DNA of 64,000 bases from assembly GCA_030248215.1 (NCBI GenBank), contig JASANG010001382.1, forward strand, positions 1 to 64,000. The letters are read 5' to 3'. Below the pieces are notes generated by a model. That model saw nothing but the letters and a program-made list of their open reading frames with translations, was not told where the DNA came from and did not search any database. Made by a program: the position numbers and the translations under genes. Shown one piece after another: positions 21,845 to 33,100 of the stretch. Source of the stretch: Enoplolaimus lenunculus (Eukaryota; Nematoda; Enoplea; Enoplida; Thoracostomopsidae). Positions within the stretch are counted from its first letter, which is position 1. Each line of letters starts with the position of its first letter.

Positions 21845-22325
21845 TAATCAGGATATAAACGAATAGTAAAAATATAACCGAAACGGAAAACGGATATTGA
21901 AGTATGAAAGTTTCAAAGATGTTTTATTTTTCTGCCAACACAATTGAGGCGTTCATAAATTGGCCGGCCTGTCAAAAATTTCAAAGAAATACGGCCGATG
22001 CATCGAAAATTCTAAGATTTTCGATGAATTGTGTAATTCTTGCTTCATTTCGGGCCAATGTTACTTTAAGGCTCGTAACGGCCGATTAAGTGTAATCCTA
22101 AGCCTAAGCCTAAACAAAAAATGTAATCAAGAATCTGAACCTACTCTTTTATAGACCCACTGGGCCCATTTCCCAAGATCTGTAGCAAAATATTGCGACA
22201 AATATACGTTATTTTTAACCAATTTTGAACGTAGAAATAAACAATTTCCGTTATTTCGATAACAAAAACGGAAATTTAAACGGACAACCATTTTTACCGT
22301 AAACGGAAATGGATATCCGGTTACA
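21845..22325. mobile_element. CAGGATRTAAAC-ended element, hosting a subfamily C MITE
   Basis: Ends ATCAGGATATAAACGAATAG and GATATCCGGTTACATCCTG. A related copy at 26155-26505 shares AAGTTTCAAAKATGTTTTA and TTCTGCCARCACAATTGAG. The MITE at 22053-22166 is inside it. Confidence 0.65.
22053..22166. mobile_element. telomere-like MITE, subfamily C, short
   Basis: GGCCAATGTTACTTTAAGGC to GACCCACTGGGCC; only three GCCTAA units. Confidence 0.78.
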
Positions 22326-22642
22326 TCCTGCCTGTAAATGTGTCATTTTTTGCCGTCCGTCAGTAAATTACTGAAGCGAATATGTAAAAAATTTTTAAAT
22401 GCTTTGCTTGTTTTAGATTAAAAGAGTGCCGAAATATTAAAAATGCCGCTTTGAATTTGGTTTCATACAAAATAAATCATCACAAATGTGGAATTTTGAA
22501 CCATGAGCGTACTTTAACTGTTCCGAATCGCCGGTGCGCACCACCGCATGCCGGTATACGTTGCTAAAGACAAAATCTACTTTGTAGCGCAAGACGGCGT
22601 CCGGTGGTGCGAAGCGAGTACAAAGCAACCCTAAAAGACGTA

Positions 22643-22851
22643 CACTGCAAAAAATAGTGAGTCAAATTGACTCTGTCCGAAATACGCTCAACTGAACTAC
22701 ACAAACTGAGTCAAATTCGACTCCGCCAGAGTCAAATTCAACTCACTGAGTCGCACGTTTGACTCTGGCGGAGTCGAATTTGACTCAGTTTATGTAGTTC
22801 CGTAGCGCCTATTTCGGAGAGAGTCAATTTGGCACACCATTTTTTGCAGTG
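22643..22851. mobile_element. family E MITE
   Basis: TACACTGCAAAAAATAGTGAG to CACCATTTTTTGCAGTGTA; clean TA flanks. Confidence 0.88.
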
Positions 22852-23362
22852 TATGGACAGAATGTTTTTGAAACCGGAAATACTTCTTTAGCGACAGCGT
22901 TCCAATACATTCCGCTTGGGGGCAACATTAACACATATGTCGCGTTTCCGGTCAGGGTCCAAAAATCAACTACGGAACTGCTATTGTAGTTCCATGACGG
23001 TAATATCCTGTTTAAAAATCATATTTGCTCGACCCAACAGGGTCAAAAATAATGTGAAACCGAGAGAATAATACATTTTGAAATATATTTTGACAAATAT
23101 ACACAAATGTTTTTCAATACTACCAAACTGAATTCGACTACCCATAGGGTGGTTAATTTCATTAACGTAAGATCAGGACCGGGGAGTGCGTCGTTTCCGC
23201 TTTACGCCAGTAGGGGGCGCTTTCCGTACGGAAACGTATATATTTCAAGTTTTATAAAACTAATTATGACATTTCAGTATCCTCAGACGTTATTCGAAAA
23301 CCGGTTTATTATAGTCTTTGAACTGGTTTCTGGAAGTGATATATCCCTGTCTATCCGTATTC

Positions 23363-23515
23363 GTCCAATGTAAACAACACGGGCGGAACGGTATTGTAAG
23401 CATATTCCAACGCCTAAGCCTAATCCAAACAAAAAAAAATTAGTCTAAAGCTTAAGCTTTACTCTATTGCAGTCCCACAGAAAAACGTTCCACTCATGAT
23501 CGTTTACATGGGTCC
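23363..23515. mobile_element. telomere-like MITE, minimal copy
   Basis: GTCCAATGTAAACAACACGGGC to GATCGTTTACATGGGTCC; nearly no array left (ACGCCTAAGCCTAATCC). Confidence 0.85.
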
Positions 23516-23764
23516 CGTCTTCTTACCGCAGTGTGCAATATTGTGAAATGACTCAGGACGTAAACACAATTGACAGTATGCAGACGTAAACAATTATTAC
23601 CGTCATATTATTATTTTGGGCGAAAAATAAAACTTATCTGGGTTGATAATATAATTTTTAGGCAAAATTTTTAGAAATGGTCTGGTGAACTGGTGAGTTG
23701 AACATGAACCTAAAATAAAAGTAGAGTCGTGAAGAAATTCACGGACTCAAAGATTTTTTTGGTA

Positions 23765-23943
23765 ATGGAATATATAAGCATATTCCTCTTCAGCCTCAGT
23801 CTAAGCCTATGCCTAAGCGTAAGAATGAACATATTCCTAAGCCTAAGCCTAAGCCTAAGCCAAGCAAAAAAATCGTCGAAACCTTAAGCTTGCTCTTTTC
23901 TAGTCCCACAGGAAAACGATAAGCCCCTGAGCTTTACATGGGC
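23765..23943. mobile_element. telomere-like MITE, left end lost
   Basis: Begins within GGAATATATAAGCATATTCC; right end CCCCTGAGCTTTACATGGGCC intact. Confidence 0.8.
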
Positions 23944-23944
23944 C

Positions 23945-24240
23945 CAAATGTTGAACTGCAGACGCATTTTACGCATGCTTGAACCAAGAGTCGATAATGC
24001 ATATTTCAACAGGAGTATGCTACTAGGTACATTTTGTGTAGGAAAGAATGCGTCCGGTACGCGTTGCGGTTTTGGCCAACTCCCCTTATTTATAGGGGGT
24101 ACACCCTGTGCAAACCATGGCATTTTATGTATCTGTCTTCAAAAATGCACTGTTTTCAGTTTTAGGGTTATGGCATGTGACAGCAACCCCCCTCTAAATA
24201 AGCAGTGGCTTGGCCAAAAACGCAATGCCCGGAGGTAGTC
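23945..24240. mobile_element. family H element
   Basis: Family H: ACCAAGAGTGGATGATCACT ends, with GGGTACATTCTGTGTA and GCACGCGTTGCGTTTTTGGC. Copies: 28905-29110, 37195-37435, 52230-52512, 55892-56242, 56240-56560, 60510-60600. Confidence 0.7.
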
Positions 24241-24483
24241 AGTCGATGACACTGAACAAACACGGGGAAGCGGCTAACATCGGTTTCCACTCCGGAAGAT
24301 CATGGGATGTTTCATGAAACGTTTTCGCTCAGTTCACGTTGCCCCCCCGCACATTTTTGAGGTTTGAAAAACATTATTTTAGTCGTTTTGATTCGGTGCC
24401 TCCCGACATCAATTCAACTCCTTCCGGTACTTACACGATTGTTTACTGATGAAATATGCAAAAAATGCGGTTGACGCAAATCC

Positions 24484-25118
24484 GGCCGATGTATAGAACA
24501 CGACCGGTGCAGTAGTGTAAGCGTATTCCTAACCCTAAACCTAAGCCTAAAGCGAAGCCTAAACGTAAGAATGACACTATACCTAAGCCTAAGCCTAAGC
24601 CTAAAGCGAAGCCTAAACGTAAGAATGAGCCTATACCTAAGCCTAAGCCTAAGCTTAAACCGAAGCCTAAACGTAAGAATGAGCCTATACCTAAGCCTAA
24701 GCCTAAACTTAAACCGAAGCCTAAACGTAAGAATGAGCCTATACCTAAGCCTAAGCCTAAACTTAAACCGAAGCCTAAACGTAAGAATGAGCCTATACCT
24801 AAGCCTAAGCCTAAGCCTAAAGCGAAGCCTAAACGTAAGAATGAGCCTATACCTAAGCCTAAGCCTAAGCTTAAACCGAAGCCTAAACGTAAGAATGAGC
24901 CTATACCTAAGCCTAAGCCTAAGCCAAAGCCTAAACGTAAGAATGAGCCTATACCTAAGCCTAAGCCTAAGCCTAAAGCGAAGCCTAAACGTAAGAATGA
25001 GCCTATACCTAAGCCTAAGCTTAAGCCTAAGCCTAAGCAAAACAATTAGTCTAAAGCTTAATCTTACTCTGTTACAGTCCTGCCAGAAAACGTTCCGGCC
25101 CTGTTTTATACATGGGCC
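24484..25118. mobile_element. telomere-like MITE, subfamily B, large array
   Basis: Perfect target duplication GCAAATCC on both sides. Ends GGCCGATGTATAGAACACGACC and CCCTGTTTTATACATGGGCC. The array uses a unit of CCTAAGCCTAAGCCTAAAGC plus GAAGCCTAAACGTAAGAATG and GAGCCTATA, different from the unit at 14469. Confidence 0.94.
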
Positions 25119-25433
25119 GCAAATCCTATTGGGGTTTTCGAATCTGATCATTCGCAGTTTAACCTAAAGTGACAGCATTTTAGTGATGGTTGAAATACCG
25201 AATACAAAACGTTCAATTTGCCAAAACAAACTTAATATTTTAACAAAAACTGAATATTTTTGAAAAACATTTGTGTTCTGGCAAAAACAGCGTCGATCTG
25301 GTTCTTAATTTAATTTAACTGAAGCTGTAAAGTTTGCCTTTCCTAACAACACAAAATATATCTGGTTTGTAGCAGTTTCGTTTTAAACCATATTCAGTGA
25401 CTTATCGAACAATTCGGATTGGTTGAAGCATTG

Positions 25434-25664
25434 GGCCAATGTAAACAACAGGGACGGAACAATATTATAAACATATTCCTAAGCGTAAGCCTAAGCGTAA
25501 CAATGAGCATATTCCTAAGCCTAAGCGTAAGCCAAAGCGTAAGAATAAGCATATTTCTAAGCCTAAGCCTAAACCTAAAACAAGCAAAAAATTAGTCTAA
25601 AGCTTAATCTTACTCTATTGCAGTCCAACAGAAAAACGTTCCGCACCTGATCTTTACGTTGGCC
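25434..25664. mobile_element. telomere-like MITE, subfamily A
   Basis: Perfect target duplication AAGCATTG at 25426-25433 and 25665-25672. Ends GGCCAATGTAAACAACAGGG and CTGATCTTTACGTTGGCC. Confidence 0.95.
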
Positions 25665-25942
25665 AAGCATTGTAACCAAACAGCCAATCAAATACTGATT
25701 CTTAAAACGGGCGAATCGCTAACGATGGTTCAATGAGGCTGCCTGAATGGATACAGATTGGGAGTGGTCCTTCTGGCCTTAATTTTGGTAAAGTTTCGAT
25801 CTTGAAAATGAAGGGGGTTGCTGATCCGTTTCAGGTCCAATCAGTGGTATAACTAGGTTTTTGCGACTCCAGTGCTGTTGTCAGCGTCCGGCACTTCGCG
25901 ATATGTAGTGATGTTTGGTAAACGTTATGGAACTTTGACTTA

Positions 25943-26142
25943 CACTGCTAAAAATGGTCAGTCAAATTAACTCTCTCCGAAATAGGCTCTACGGTACTAC
26001 ACAAAATGAGTCAAATTCGACTCCGACAGAATCAAATTCGACTCACTGAGTCGCACGTTTAACTCCCGCATTTGACTCAGCTTGTGTAGTTCCGTAGAGC
26101 CAATTTCGGAGTAAGTCAATTAACTCACCATTTTTTGCAGTG
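25943..26142. mobile_element. family E MITE
   Basis: TACACTGCTAAAAATGGTCAG to CACCATTTTTTGCAGTGTA. Confidence 0.86.
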
Positions 26143-26154
26143 TAGAAACATACT

Positions 26155-26505
26155 TGATACCAAGGTGTAAACGGAGTGTAATTTAACGGAAACGAAAACC
26201 GGATATTTAAGTATAAAAGTTTCAAATATGTTTTACTTTTCTGCCAGCACAATTGAGGGTTGCACGTTTGCATTGGTTTAATTTTAAAGAAAATATGGCG
26301 GATGCATAGAGATTTTTAGATTTTAGATGAATTTCGTAAGTTTTATTTCATGTCGAACAATTGCAGCAGGTTTGTAATGAAAAATTGCGAGATATACGTG
26401 GTTCTTAACTAATTATCAGCGTAAAAAATCAGAATTTTCGCTATTTTTATTACTGAAAACTGAACATTAACGAGCATCGTTCTTAACCGAAATGGTCCTT
26501 GCACT
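26155..26505. mobile_element. related to 21845-22325
   Basis: AAACGGAGTGTAATTTAACGG, AAGTTTCAAATATGTTTTAC; ends eroded. Confidence 0.6.
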
Positions 26506-26755
26506 GTAAATTTCAGTGAGTTGATTTTAACTCAGAATAAGTTGAATCCACTCAGTTTTAGGTAGGACTATCAGAACTTAGATTTTTGAGCCGATTCAAT
26601 TCATTCTGAGTTAATTAACCAACTCACTCAAAGTCAACTCAACTCAGAATGAGAATCAAGTCAACTCAGAGTGAGTTAATGTTTACTGATATTAATTCAC
26701 AAATAACCAACTCGCTGGCTGGATTGATTAATCAACTCATTGGAATTTGCAGTGT
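26506..26755. mobile_element. family F MITE
   Basis: CACTGTAAATTTCAGTGAG to TTGGAATTTGCAGTGTG, with the usual GAGTTAATGTTTACTGATAT segment near the right end. Confidence 0.85.
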
Positions 26756-26842
26756 GACTTTGAGGGGCGAATTATTTTTCGCACGAATATATTAGAGTAA
26801 CCTTAAGCTTTAGACTATTTTTCCCTCAGGCTTGCCAGTCCA

Positions 26843-26980
26843 TGTATAAATCTGGCACCGACATTTTACCCGTGAGACTGCAATAGAGTAAGCTTAAACT
26901 TTAGATTAATTTTTTACTTACACTTATGCTTATTCTTCGGCTTACTTATAGCGTTTATCCTTATGCTGATGCAAAGTCTC
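26843..26980. mobile_element. telomere-like MITE fragment
   Basis: GTCCATGTATAAATCTGGCAC, then GACTGCAATAGAGTAAGCTTAA; array decayed and far end lost. Confidence 0.65.
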
Positions 26981-27123
26981 CTTAATTCAGCCAGTTCAAA
27001 GCGGACAACTGTCAATATGTACATTTTCCGGTATCCGGTATATTTAGTAAATTTCAACTGTTCCCAATTTGATACTAAAACCCATTAAGGCCGACGTGGA
27101 CGACTTTGAATTACCGCTGTTTG

Positions 27124-27302
27124 GACCAATGTAAACAACAGGGGCGGTACAGTACTAAAGCCTAAGCCTAAGCCTAAGCCAAAGCGTAAGAATGAGTTTA
27201 TTCCTAAGCCTAAGCCAAGCCAAAAAATTCAGTCTAAAGCTTTAAGCTTACTCTATTGCACTCCCACAGATAAACATTCCGCCCCAGATCTTTACATGTG
27301 CC
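27124..27302. mobile_element. telomere-like MITE, subfamily A
   Basis: Perfect target duplication GCTGTTTG at 27116-27123 and 27303-27310. Ends GACCAATGTAAACAACAGGGG and GATCTTTACATGTGCC. Confidence 0.93.
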
Positions 27303-27584
27303 GCTGTTTGGACTGTGACGTAGACACTTTAGTGAAGCAGTTTATAACCATTGAGAGTCGTATTTTTGTGACAAGTTTTCTGGTTGTCAATTTGTCTAAA
27401 AATGTTAAAAATTCCCAAGTGTCCACTAAAAACTTAGCTAAGTATTTCATGGCCGGCGGCGGCCGACTTGTTGACCACAAAACAGTATCAAAAGGTACAA
27501 AACGCCAGTAAAATCCGCACCAAAAATTTCAGTTGCTTGTGGTAAGCGGTAAGCAGCAAGTTCTCTAGCGTTAGCCCGTGGGCG

Positions 27585-27735
27585 CGTTGCCAAAGGGAGG
27601 TCAGGGAGGCTCAGCGTTTTTTGAAAAATTTTGACCCCCTCTAGAGAATTTTCAACCGTGGTTGTAACTCATTGAAAACCCTTGACTGCCCCTCCTGAAC
27701 AGTTTTTAGCCCCGCTAGGGACAATTTAGGACGGT
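27585..27735. mobile_element. family I element, eroded
   Basis: Contains CAACCGTGGTTGTAACTCATTG and CCCTTGACTGCCCCTCCTG, matching the family centre; ends decayed. Confidence 0.65.
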
Positions 27736-27789
27736 TCGCAAAAATAGCATCTACGAGGACTTTTAGACAAACCTCCGTTCAGAAATTTA

Positions 27790-27921
27790 TCTTTTTTGCT
27801 TGGCTTAGGCTTAGGTTTAAGAATATGCTCATTCATACGTTTCGGTTAAGGCTTAGGCTTAGGCTTGGGCCTAGGAATATTGCTTATCATACTGTTCCGC
27901 TCCTATTCTTTACATTGGCCC
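27790..27921. mobile_element. telomere-like MITE, one end lost
   Basis: TTTTTTGCTTGGCTTAGGCTT to CTCCTATTCTTTACATTGGCC. Confidence 0.78.
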
Positions 27922-28010
27922 ACGTCTCTAATTTTCGGCACAAAGTCCAAAAAATAAAGTTTCAATTGAAACGTGTAAACACCAGAAAAATCATATGCCC
28001 GTACTGTAGT

Positions 28011-28448
28011 GACCCGAGTAAAAAAGGGGACTGATTTTTATTTGGCCTCTGCAGAGGGTACCCCCCTTGTTATTCGGTTATGGACTGTTATTTATTTTTA
28101 CCCCGCCCTTCGCCGTTCTTCGTTATTCATATGTATTCGCAACTATCCGTTGAATTAAACGTATTTTGCCTTGCATCCATAGCTTGAGCGATAATGCAAG
28201 GTTATACTTTAGAATGTTATTTCCAAAACTTAAAAACGCTTTAAGTTTCGAACTCCACTTTATTTGGTCCTGCAGTCATTTATGTGCTACAATTAGGGAT
28301 AATTGTCATTTATGGACTCTAATTAGGGTTTGGGGACTCTATCCGCTTACGGACTCTTATTAGAAATACGGACTCCTATTGATCGGAACTCAAAATGGGA
28401 ACCCCCCTCTTATAACCCCACACCCTCTTTTTCGGGTCAATACAGTAC
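28011..28448. mobile_element. family G MITE
   Basis: TACTGTAGTGACCCGAGTAA to TTCGGGTCAATACAGTA; inverted relative to the 8183 copy. Confidence 0.88.
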
Positions 28449-28598
28449 TTGGTCTAGCAAGTTGGTGCGCCGAAACGTATAGAACAACTGGTTTTATGAT
28501 GAGGGGCGACCTTGAAATCAACTAAAACTATTAAGGGGTTCTTTGCGTAACCAAATAACATAAGGTCCTACTCTAAAAATATTACGGCTCAATGCCTC

Positions 28599-28857
28599 GG
28601 CCAATGTAAAGAATAGGGGCGGACCAGTATTATAACCATATTCCTAAGCCTAAGCCTAAGCGTAAGAATGAGCATATTCCTAAGCCTAAGCCTAAGCGTA
28701 AGAATGAGCATATTCCTAAGCCTAAGCCTAAGCGTAAGAATGAGCATATTCCTAAGCCTAAGCCTAAACTTAAACCAAAGAAACAATAGTCTAAAGCTTA
28801 AACTTACTCTATTCTAGTCCCACAGGAAAACGTTCCGCCCTGATCTTTACATGGGCC
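28599..28857. mobile_element. telomere-like MITE, subfamily A
   Basis: GGCCAATGTAAAGAATAGGGG to CTGATCTTTACATGGGCC; target duplication AATGCCTC/GACGCCTC (6 of 8). Confidence 0.9.
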
Positions 28858-28904
28858 GACGCCTCGTACACTCGCCTTTCGAAGCCAGCCAACATTTTAA
28901 GTTA

Positions 28905-29110
28905 TACCAAGAGTGGATGATCACTCTTTATAACAAGAGTGTGCAACTGGGTACATTCTGTGTATTAAAGAAAGTACCCGGCACGCGTTGCGTTTTTGGC
29001 CTACTCCCCTTGTTTAAAGGGGGCGGGTCAGTATGCACATACAAACACCTTTAGTGTAATTAAACAACATAGTTGACCCCCCTTAAATGAGAGGGTAGGT
29101 GTACTGAAGC
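28905..29110. mobile_element. family H element
   Basis: CCAAGAGTGGATGATCACTC to GGGTAGGTGTACTGAAGC; right inverted end absent. Confidence 0.72.
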
Positions 29111-29129
29111 ATACTTTATTGTTAGTTCA

Positions 29130-29222
29130 GTGAATGAAGTCAATTAATCAACTGACCCAGAGACCCCGAACGTTCAGTGAATGAAGTGAATTAATCAACT
29201 GACCCAGGGACCCCGAATGTTC
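29130..29222. repeat. direct repeat of about 43 bp, two copies
   Basis: GTTCAGTGAATGAAGT then AATTAATCAACTGACCCAG and GACCCCGAA occur twice in a row. Confidence 0.8.
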
Positions 29223-29340
29223 GCTCCTGAACTCATATCAAACGAGATAAGCTTTATATGCTGTTTTATGTGCTTATTTAATTTCCTAATAAACTTTAAA
29301 ATCAATATATAAATAAATAAATAAATAAATAAATATATAT

Positions 29341-29504
29341 TAAGCCTAAGCGTAAGCCTAAGCCTAAGCCTAAGCGTAAGCCTAAGCCGAAGCGTAACAG
29401 TGAGCATATTCCTAAGCCTAAGCCAGGCAAAAAATAGTTTGAACCTTAAGTTTACTCTATTGCAGTCCCGCAGAAAAACGTTCCGCCCTGATCTTTACAT
29501 GGCC
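29341..29504. mobile_element. telomere-like MITE, left end replaced by a TAAA-type microsatellite
   Basis: Array starts directly after (AAAT)n at 29310-29340; right end CCCTGATCTTTACATGGCCC. Confidence 0.8.
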
Positions 29505-29591
29505 CACTTCATAAAATGAATCACATTTGGCGCGCAACGTGAAACCGTTTTTTGGTATTTTCTGCTAAAGTAGCTGAACAGCTTATATTTC

Positions 29592-29712
29592 AGGTGAAAG
29601 CTTATACAATCTTCATACGCTTCAACCTGAAGAAAGAGCATACGGCATACCTGTTTCCACACCTGTTTTTATTACTGTTCTTGAATATTTTATTTCGGTG
29701 GAGTTATATTAC
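29592..29712 (+). CDS. possible internal exon, product unknown
   Basis: An acceptor (TATATTTCAG) and a donor (CGTAAGT) bound about 120 nt. One frame reads ESLYNLHTLQPEERAYG, IPVSTPVFITVLEYFISVEL. The TPVFITVLEYF piece recalls the histone H2A segment APVYLAAVLEYL with one residue missing, but this is too short to claim. Another frame is also open and hydrophobic (AYLFPHLFLLLFLNILF). It lies just beyond the 3' end of the TARP-like gene on the opposite strand. Confidence 0.22.
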
Positions 29713-30169
29713 CGTAAGTAAAATTGTACGCCAGCGAGTGCTGCAAGTTGGGAAATTTAACATTTCGCAACCTTCTGATTTTAAGGTCTGGGTAGAGTTC
29801 AAAGCCACTAAAACAATCATGGCAATGTAGAATAGCATCAAAAATTCGCGAGCGAGAAGCCAGAATCATTTCAAACCTTTTGTCTCAATCGGTTCGGGTA
29901 GGAGCCCCTTTACGGATGCAGGCCACTTGCAAATTACTGTAAGGGGGGTGGTTGCTCCGAACCTGCCGAATTCAGCAGTCCATACCACTTTGGGAAAGAT
30001 TTTGTACAATCAAGTGAAGTCTTTGGTTTATTAAAACTCCAGAATATATAAACATGTCTGTCTCTCATCAGAAGAAGTTTTCGAAATCCACTGTTCAGCA
30101 AACTCAGCAACAACAACGGGGTCCTACACAGTGCCCCCTCAACCTTCGTGCTGCTCTATCAAACGCCCA

Positions 30170-33100
30170 TCAAACCAATTCGGTGTGCATTGTTTCTCGA
30201 TTGTGGACCAACTGATACGCTTGAACATGTGGACCATGACGTGCCGCCGATGACGTCATATTAAACGCAAACTCAGGTGGCATGACGTAACTGCCGGGTA
30301 CGTCATACCAGCCACCAGGAGCGCAATGGGTGGCACGGCCAGGCGGCCCTCGACTGCTGTATTTGCGAGCGACAGGTGAAGGCCGCCTGGCAGGTGATCG
30401 GCGTCCTGACTGTGGTGAAAATGACGGATCTACAATAAGCGTCGTTCGTTCATGATGATCCGACGTTTTCGCTACCGTGAGAAGCGGATCTGACGGCGTA
30501 ACCAGGGCTGCTGTAGGGTCCGCAGAGCATTCAGGTGCCAGTTCAGAAATGACCCGTTCGACCTGGCTTCGTAGTCCCGGGACCATCAAGATTTTATCTT
30601 CCAGCGAAGGATATCGTCGCAGAAAAAGTGTCAGATTCCCAAGTCCACAAATTTGCATCGCCAGAAATGAGAACGACGCCAGATAAAAACTCCATCCTGG
30701 AATGATAATAAATGGTTTTATGGCCATTGTCGACCGACAATTTGGTGCCATGGCGTGTTTTTTTACAATTTTTAAACCGTTATATTAATATTTATTTCGA
30801 TTTAAATGTTCGATTGGTAACAATTATTGGGGTTTTTTCGGTTATCCCGCCCCTGTACACTGTAAATTTCAATGAGTTGATTAATCAATTCATCTAGCGA
30901 GTTGGTTATTTCTGAGTTAATAACAGTAAACTTTAACTCACTCTGAGTTGCGTTGATTATCACTCTGAGTTGAGCTGACTCTGGGTGAGTTGATTAATTA
31001 ACTCAGAGTGAATTGAATCAACTCAAAATTCTGAGTTCTGATAGTCCTTATCTCAGTCTGAGTGATTCAAATCATTCTGAGTTAAAATTAACTCGCTGAA
31101 ATTTACAGTGTATTTTCCATTGGCCATTACCATTCTTTTTTTAAAAAATTTAAGTTCAAAATTTAATCAAAATGGAAAACTGACAAAATTTGAAGATAAA
31201 TCATTTGCAAAATGTACTTACCATACCAGTACTGATATTTTGATGGATCACCTTCAGGTGTCTGTTTAAGCCTGGGTGTAATTTCATCATCAACGACACA
31301 AATAAAATGCATCACCGCAACAACGATGCCCAACCCTAAAATTTGAACGAACGTTCATCTGTTCCGTCGTTGAGTTCAAATCACAACTTGAGTTGAAAAA
31401 TAACTCAACAGAATAAAAATTCGACGTTTTAGAATTTTTGAGTTGAAATTTAAACTGATATTTTGGATAGATTCTTGTGTGAATCTGAATTTGTATTGTC
31501 AACCGACAGCAAAGTATTTTCGATGAGTTTGTAAGCTTAAAATCTTAATTTTCAATTTTTAAGAAAAAAACTTAATTTCAAAACCCGTATTCTCAAATGT
31601 GAGTAGCACCTTGGTGATTGGTCCTGTAGCTTTGGAATCAGCGTATCGTACGGTTCGAAATTCAGCACATTATTCGCGTTTGATTTGCTCGATTTCTTTA
31701 CCAATTTTGAGGTATGCAATTGCAGATTTTCGTCAGTTTGAAAACCTATCGCTAACTGATGATAGGTGCTATACGCATTTCAGAATATGGGCCCTAATTT
31801 CAATAAACCTATTGCTAACTTATGATAGGTTGCTTCAGTGTTAATACCTGTACAAATGAACGCTATTGACGCATAGAGGCTTCGATGGTCGCTCCGTATT
31901 GCACCAATCCACGACAGCGTAATCGAAATACAACCAGTGAATATTGTAATGATGTGCAGAATAACGGTGAATTTGATTCGTTCTAAAATTTACTATTTAT
32001 TCATCCACCAATCAAATGTTTGGAAAGTTTACGGCAACGAATAGATGATGCCGAAGCAATAATTTTTTCACAACGTCACCAGTGTCATTGACAAATAGTT
32101 GTGGTCGTACGATACTGGTCGAACACTACAGCTGTCTGTCATCGCCCGGTGCCGTTCGGCATAGCGTCACCCTTATTCAAGCCGTCCCATGTATATAAAA
32201 GATCAGGGACGGAACGTTTTTCTGTGGGACTGTCACAGAGTAAGCGTAAGCGGTAGACTAATTTTTTGCTTAGGCTTCGGCTTAAGCTTAAGCTTGGGAA
32301 TATGCTTATATACTACTGCTATGGCCCTGTCCTTTACATTGGCTCTCAAGTCCTATCTTCGATTAAGAGTGACGTTTTACAGTTTCAAAATTTCAATGTT
32401 ATCCAGCACCGTCCGTCGACGTCCGGCACCGTCCGTCGCCGTTCGGCACCGTCCGTCGACGTCCGGCACCGTCCGCCACCGCACGGCGTCGGATGGGTGA
32501 GGCAGTTGTAACAGTGTATCAAAAACATGAACTGAAACAGTGGCACAATAGACTTGAAAACTTACGTATAATTTCGGGCATAACTTTTCCGGCGTTAATC
32601 ATATCCGGATCCGGTCCGGTAAGATTCCAATTTCGGAAACATCCGGGTTTACTTAAACCTGAAATACTTTACGCTAATTAACAACGTGAAGGCTTATATA
32701 TACATTTGAAATCCAGAATATAGTATTCGACGCAAGTCAGTCGGTTGTTTCTGGCACAAACTGATATTTCTACTAGTATGTTTCTACTAATACATTTTGC
32801 AAGCCAGGGTTAATGTTACTTTTAGGGACCGAACAGCCGATTAAGCGTATGCCTAAAGCCTAAGCCTAAGCCTAAACGTTGCAAAAGCGTTTTCCTAAGC
32901 CTAAGCCTAAGCCTAAACCTAAACCTGAGCTTAAGCCTAAGCCTAAGCAAAAAATGTAATCTAGAATGTAAGCCTACTCTTTTACAGACCAACCAGACAC
33001 CAGGACGGGCCTAAAAGTAACATGGGCCCAAGCCAGGATCGAACCCGGACAAATTGATTATAAATAGCCATGTAGTTGCCACTGAACCATTTTGGTGCAA

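Noticed and set aside
24414-25167. ORFs of about 200-245 codons on both strands
   Set aside because: Same cause: translation of the GCCTAA-type array of a subfamily B MITE.
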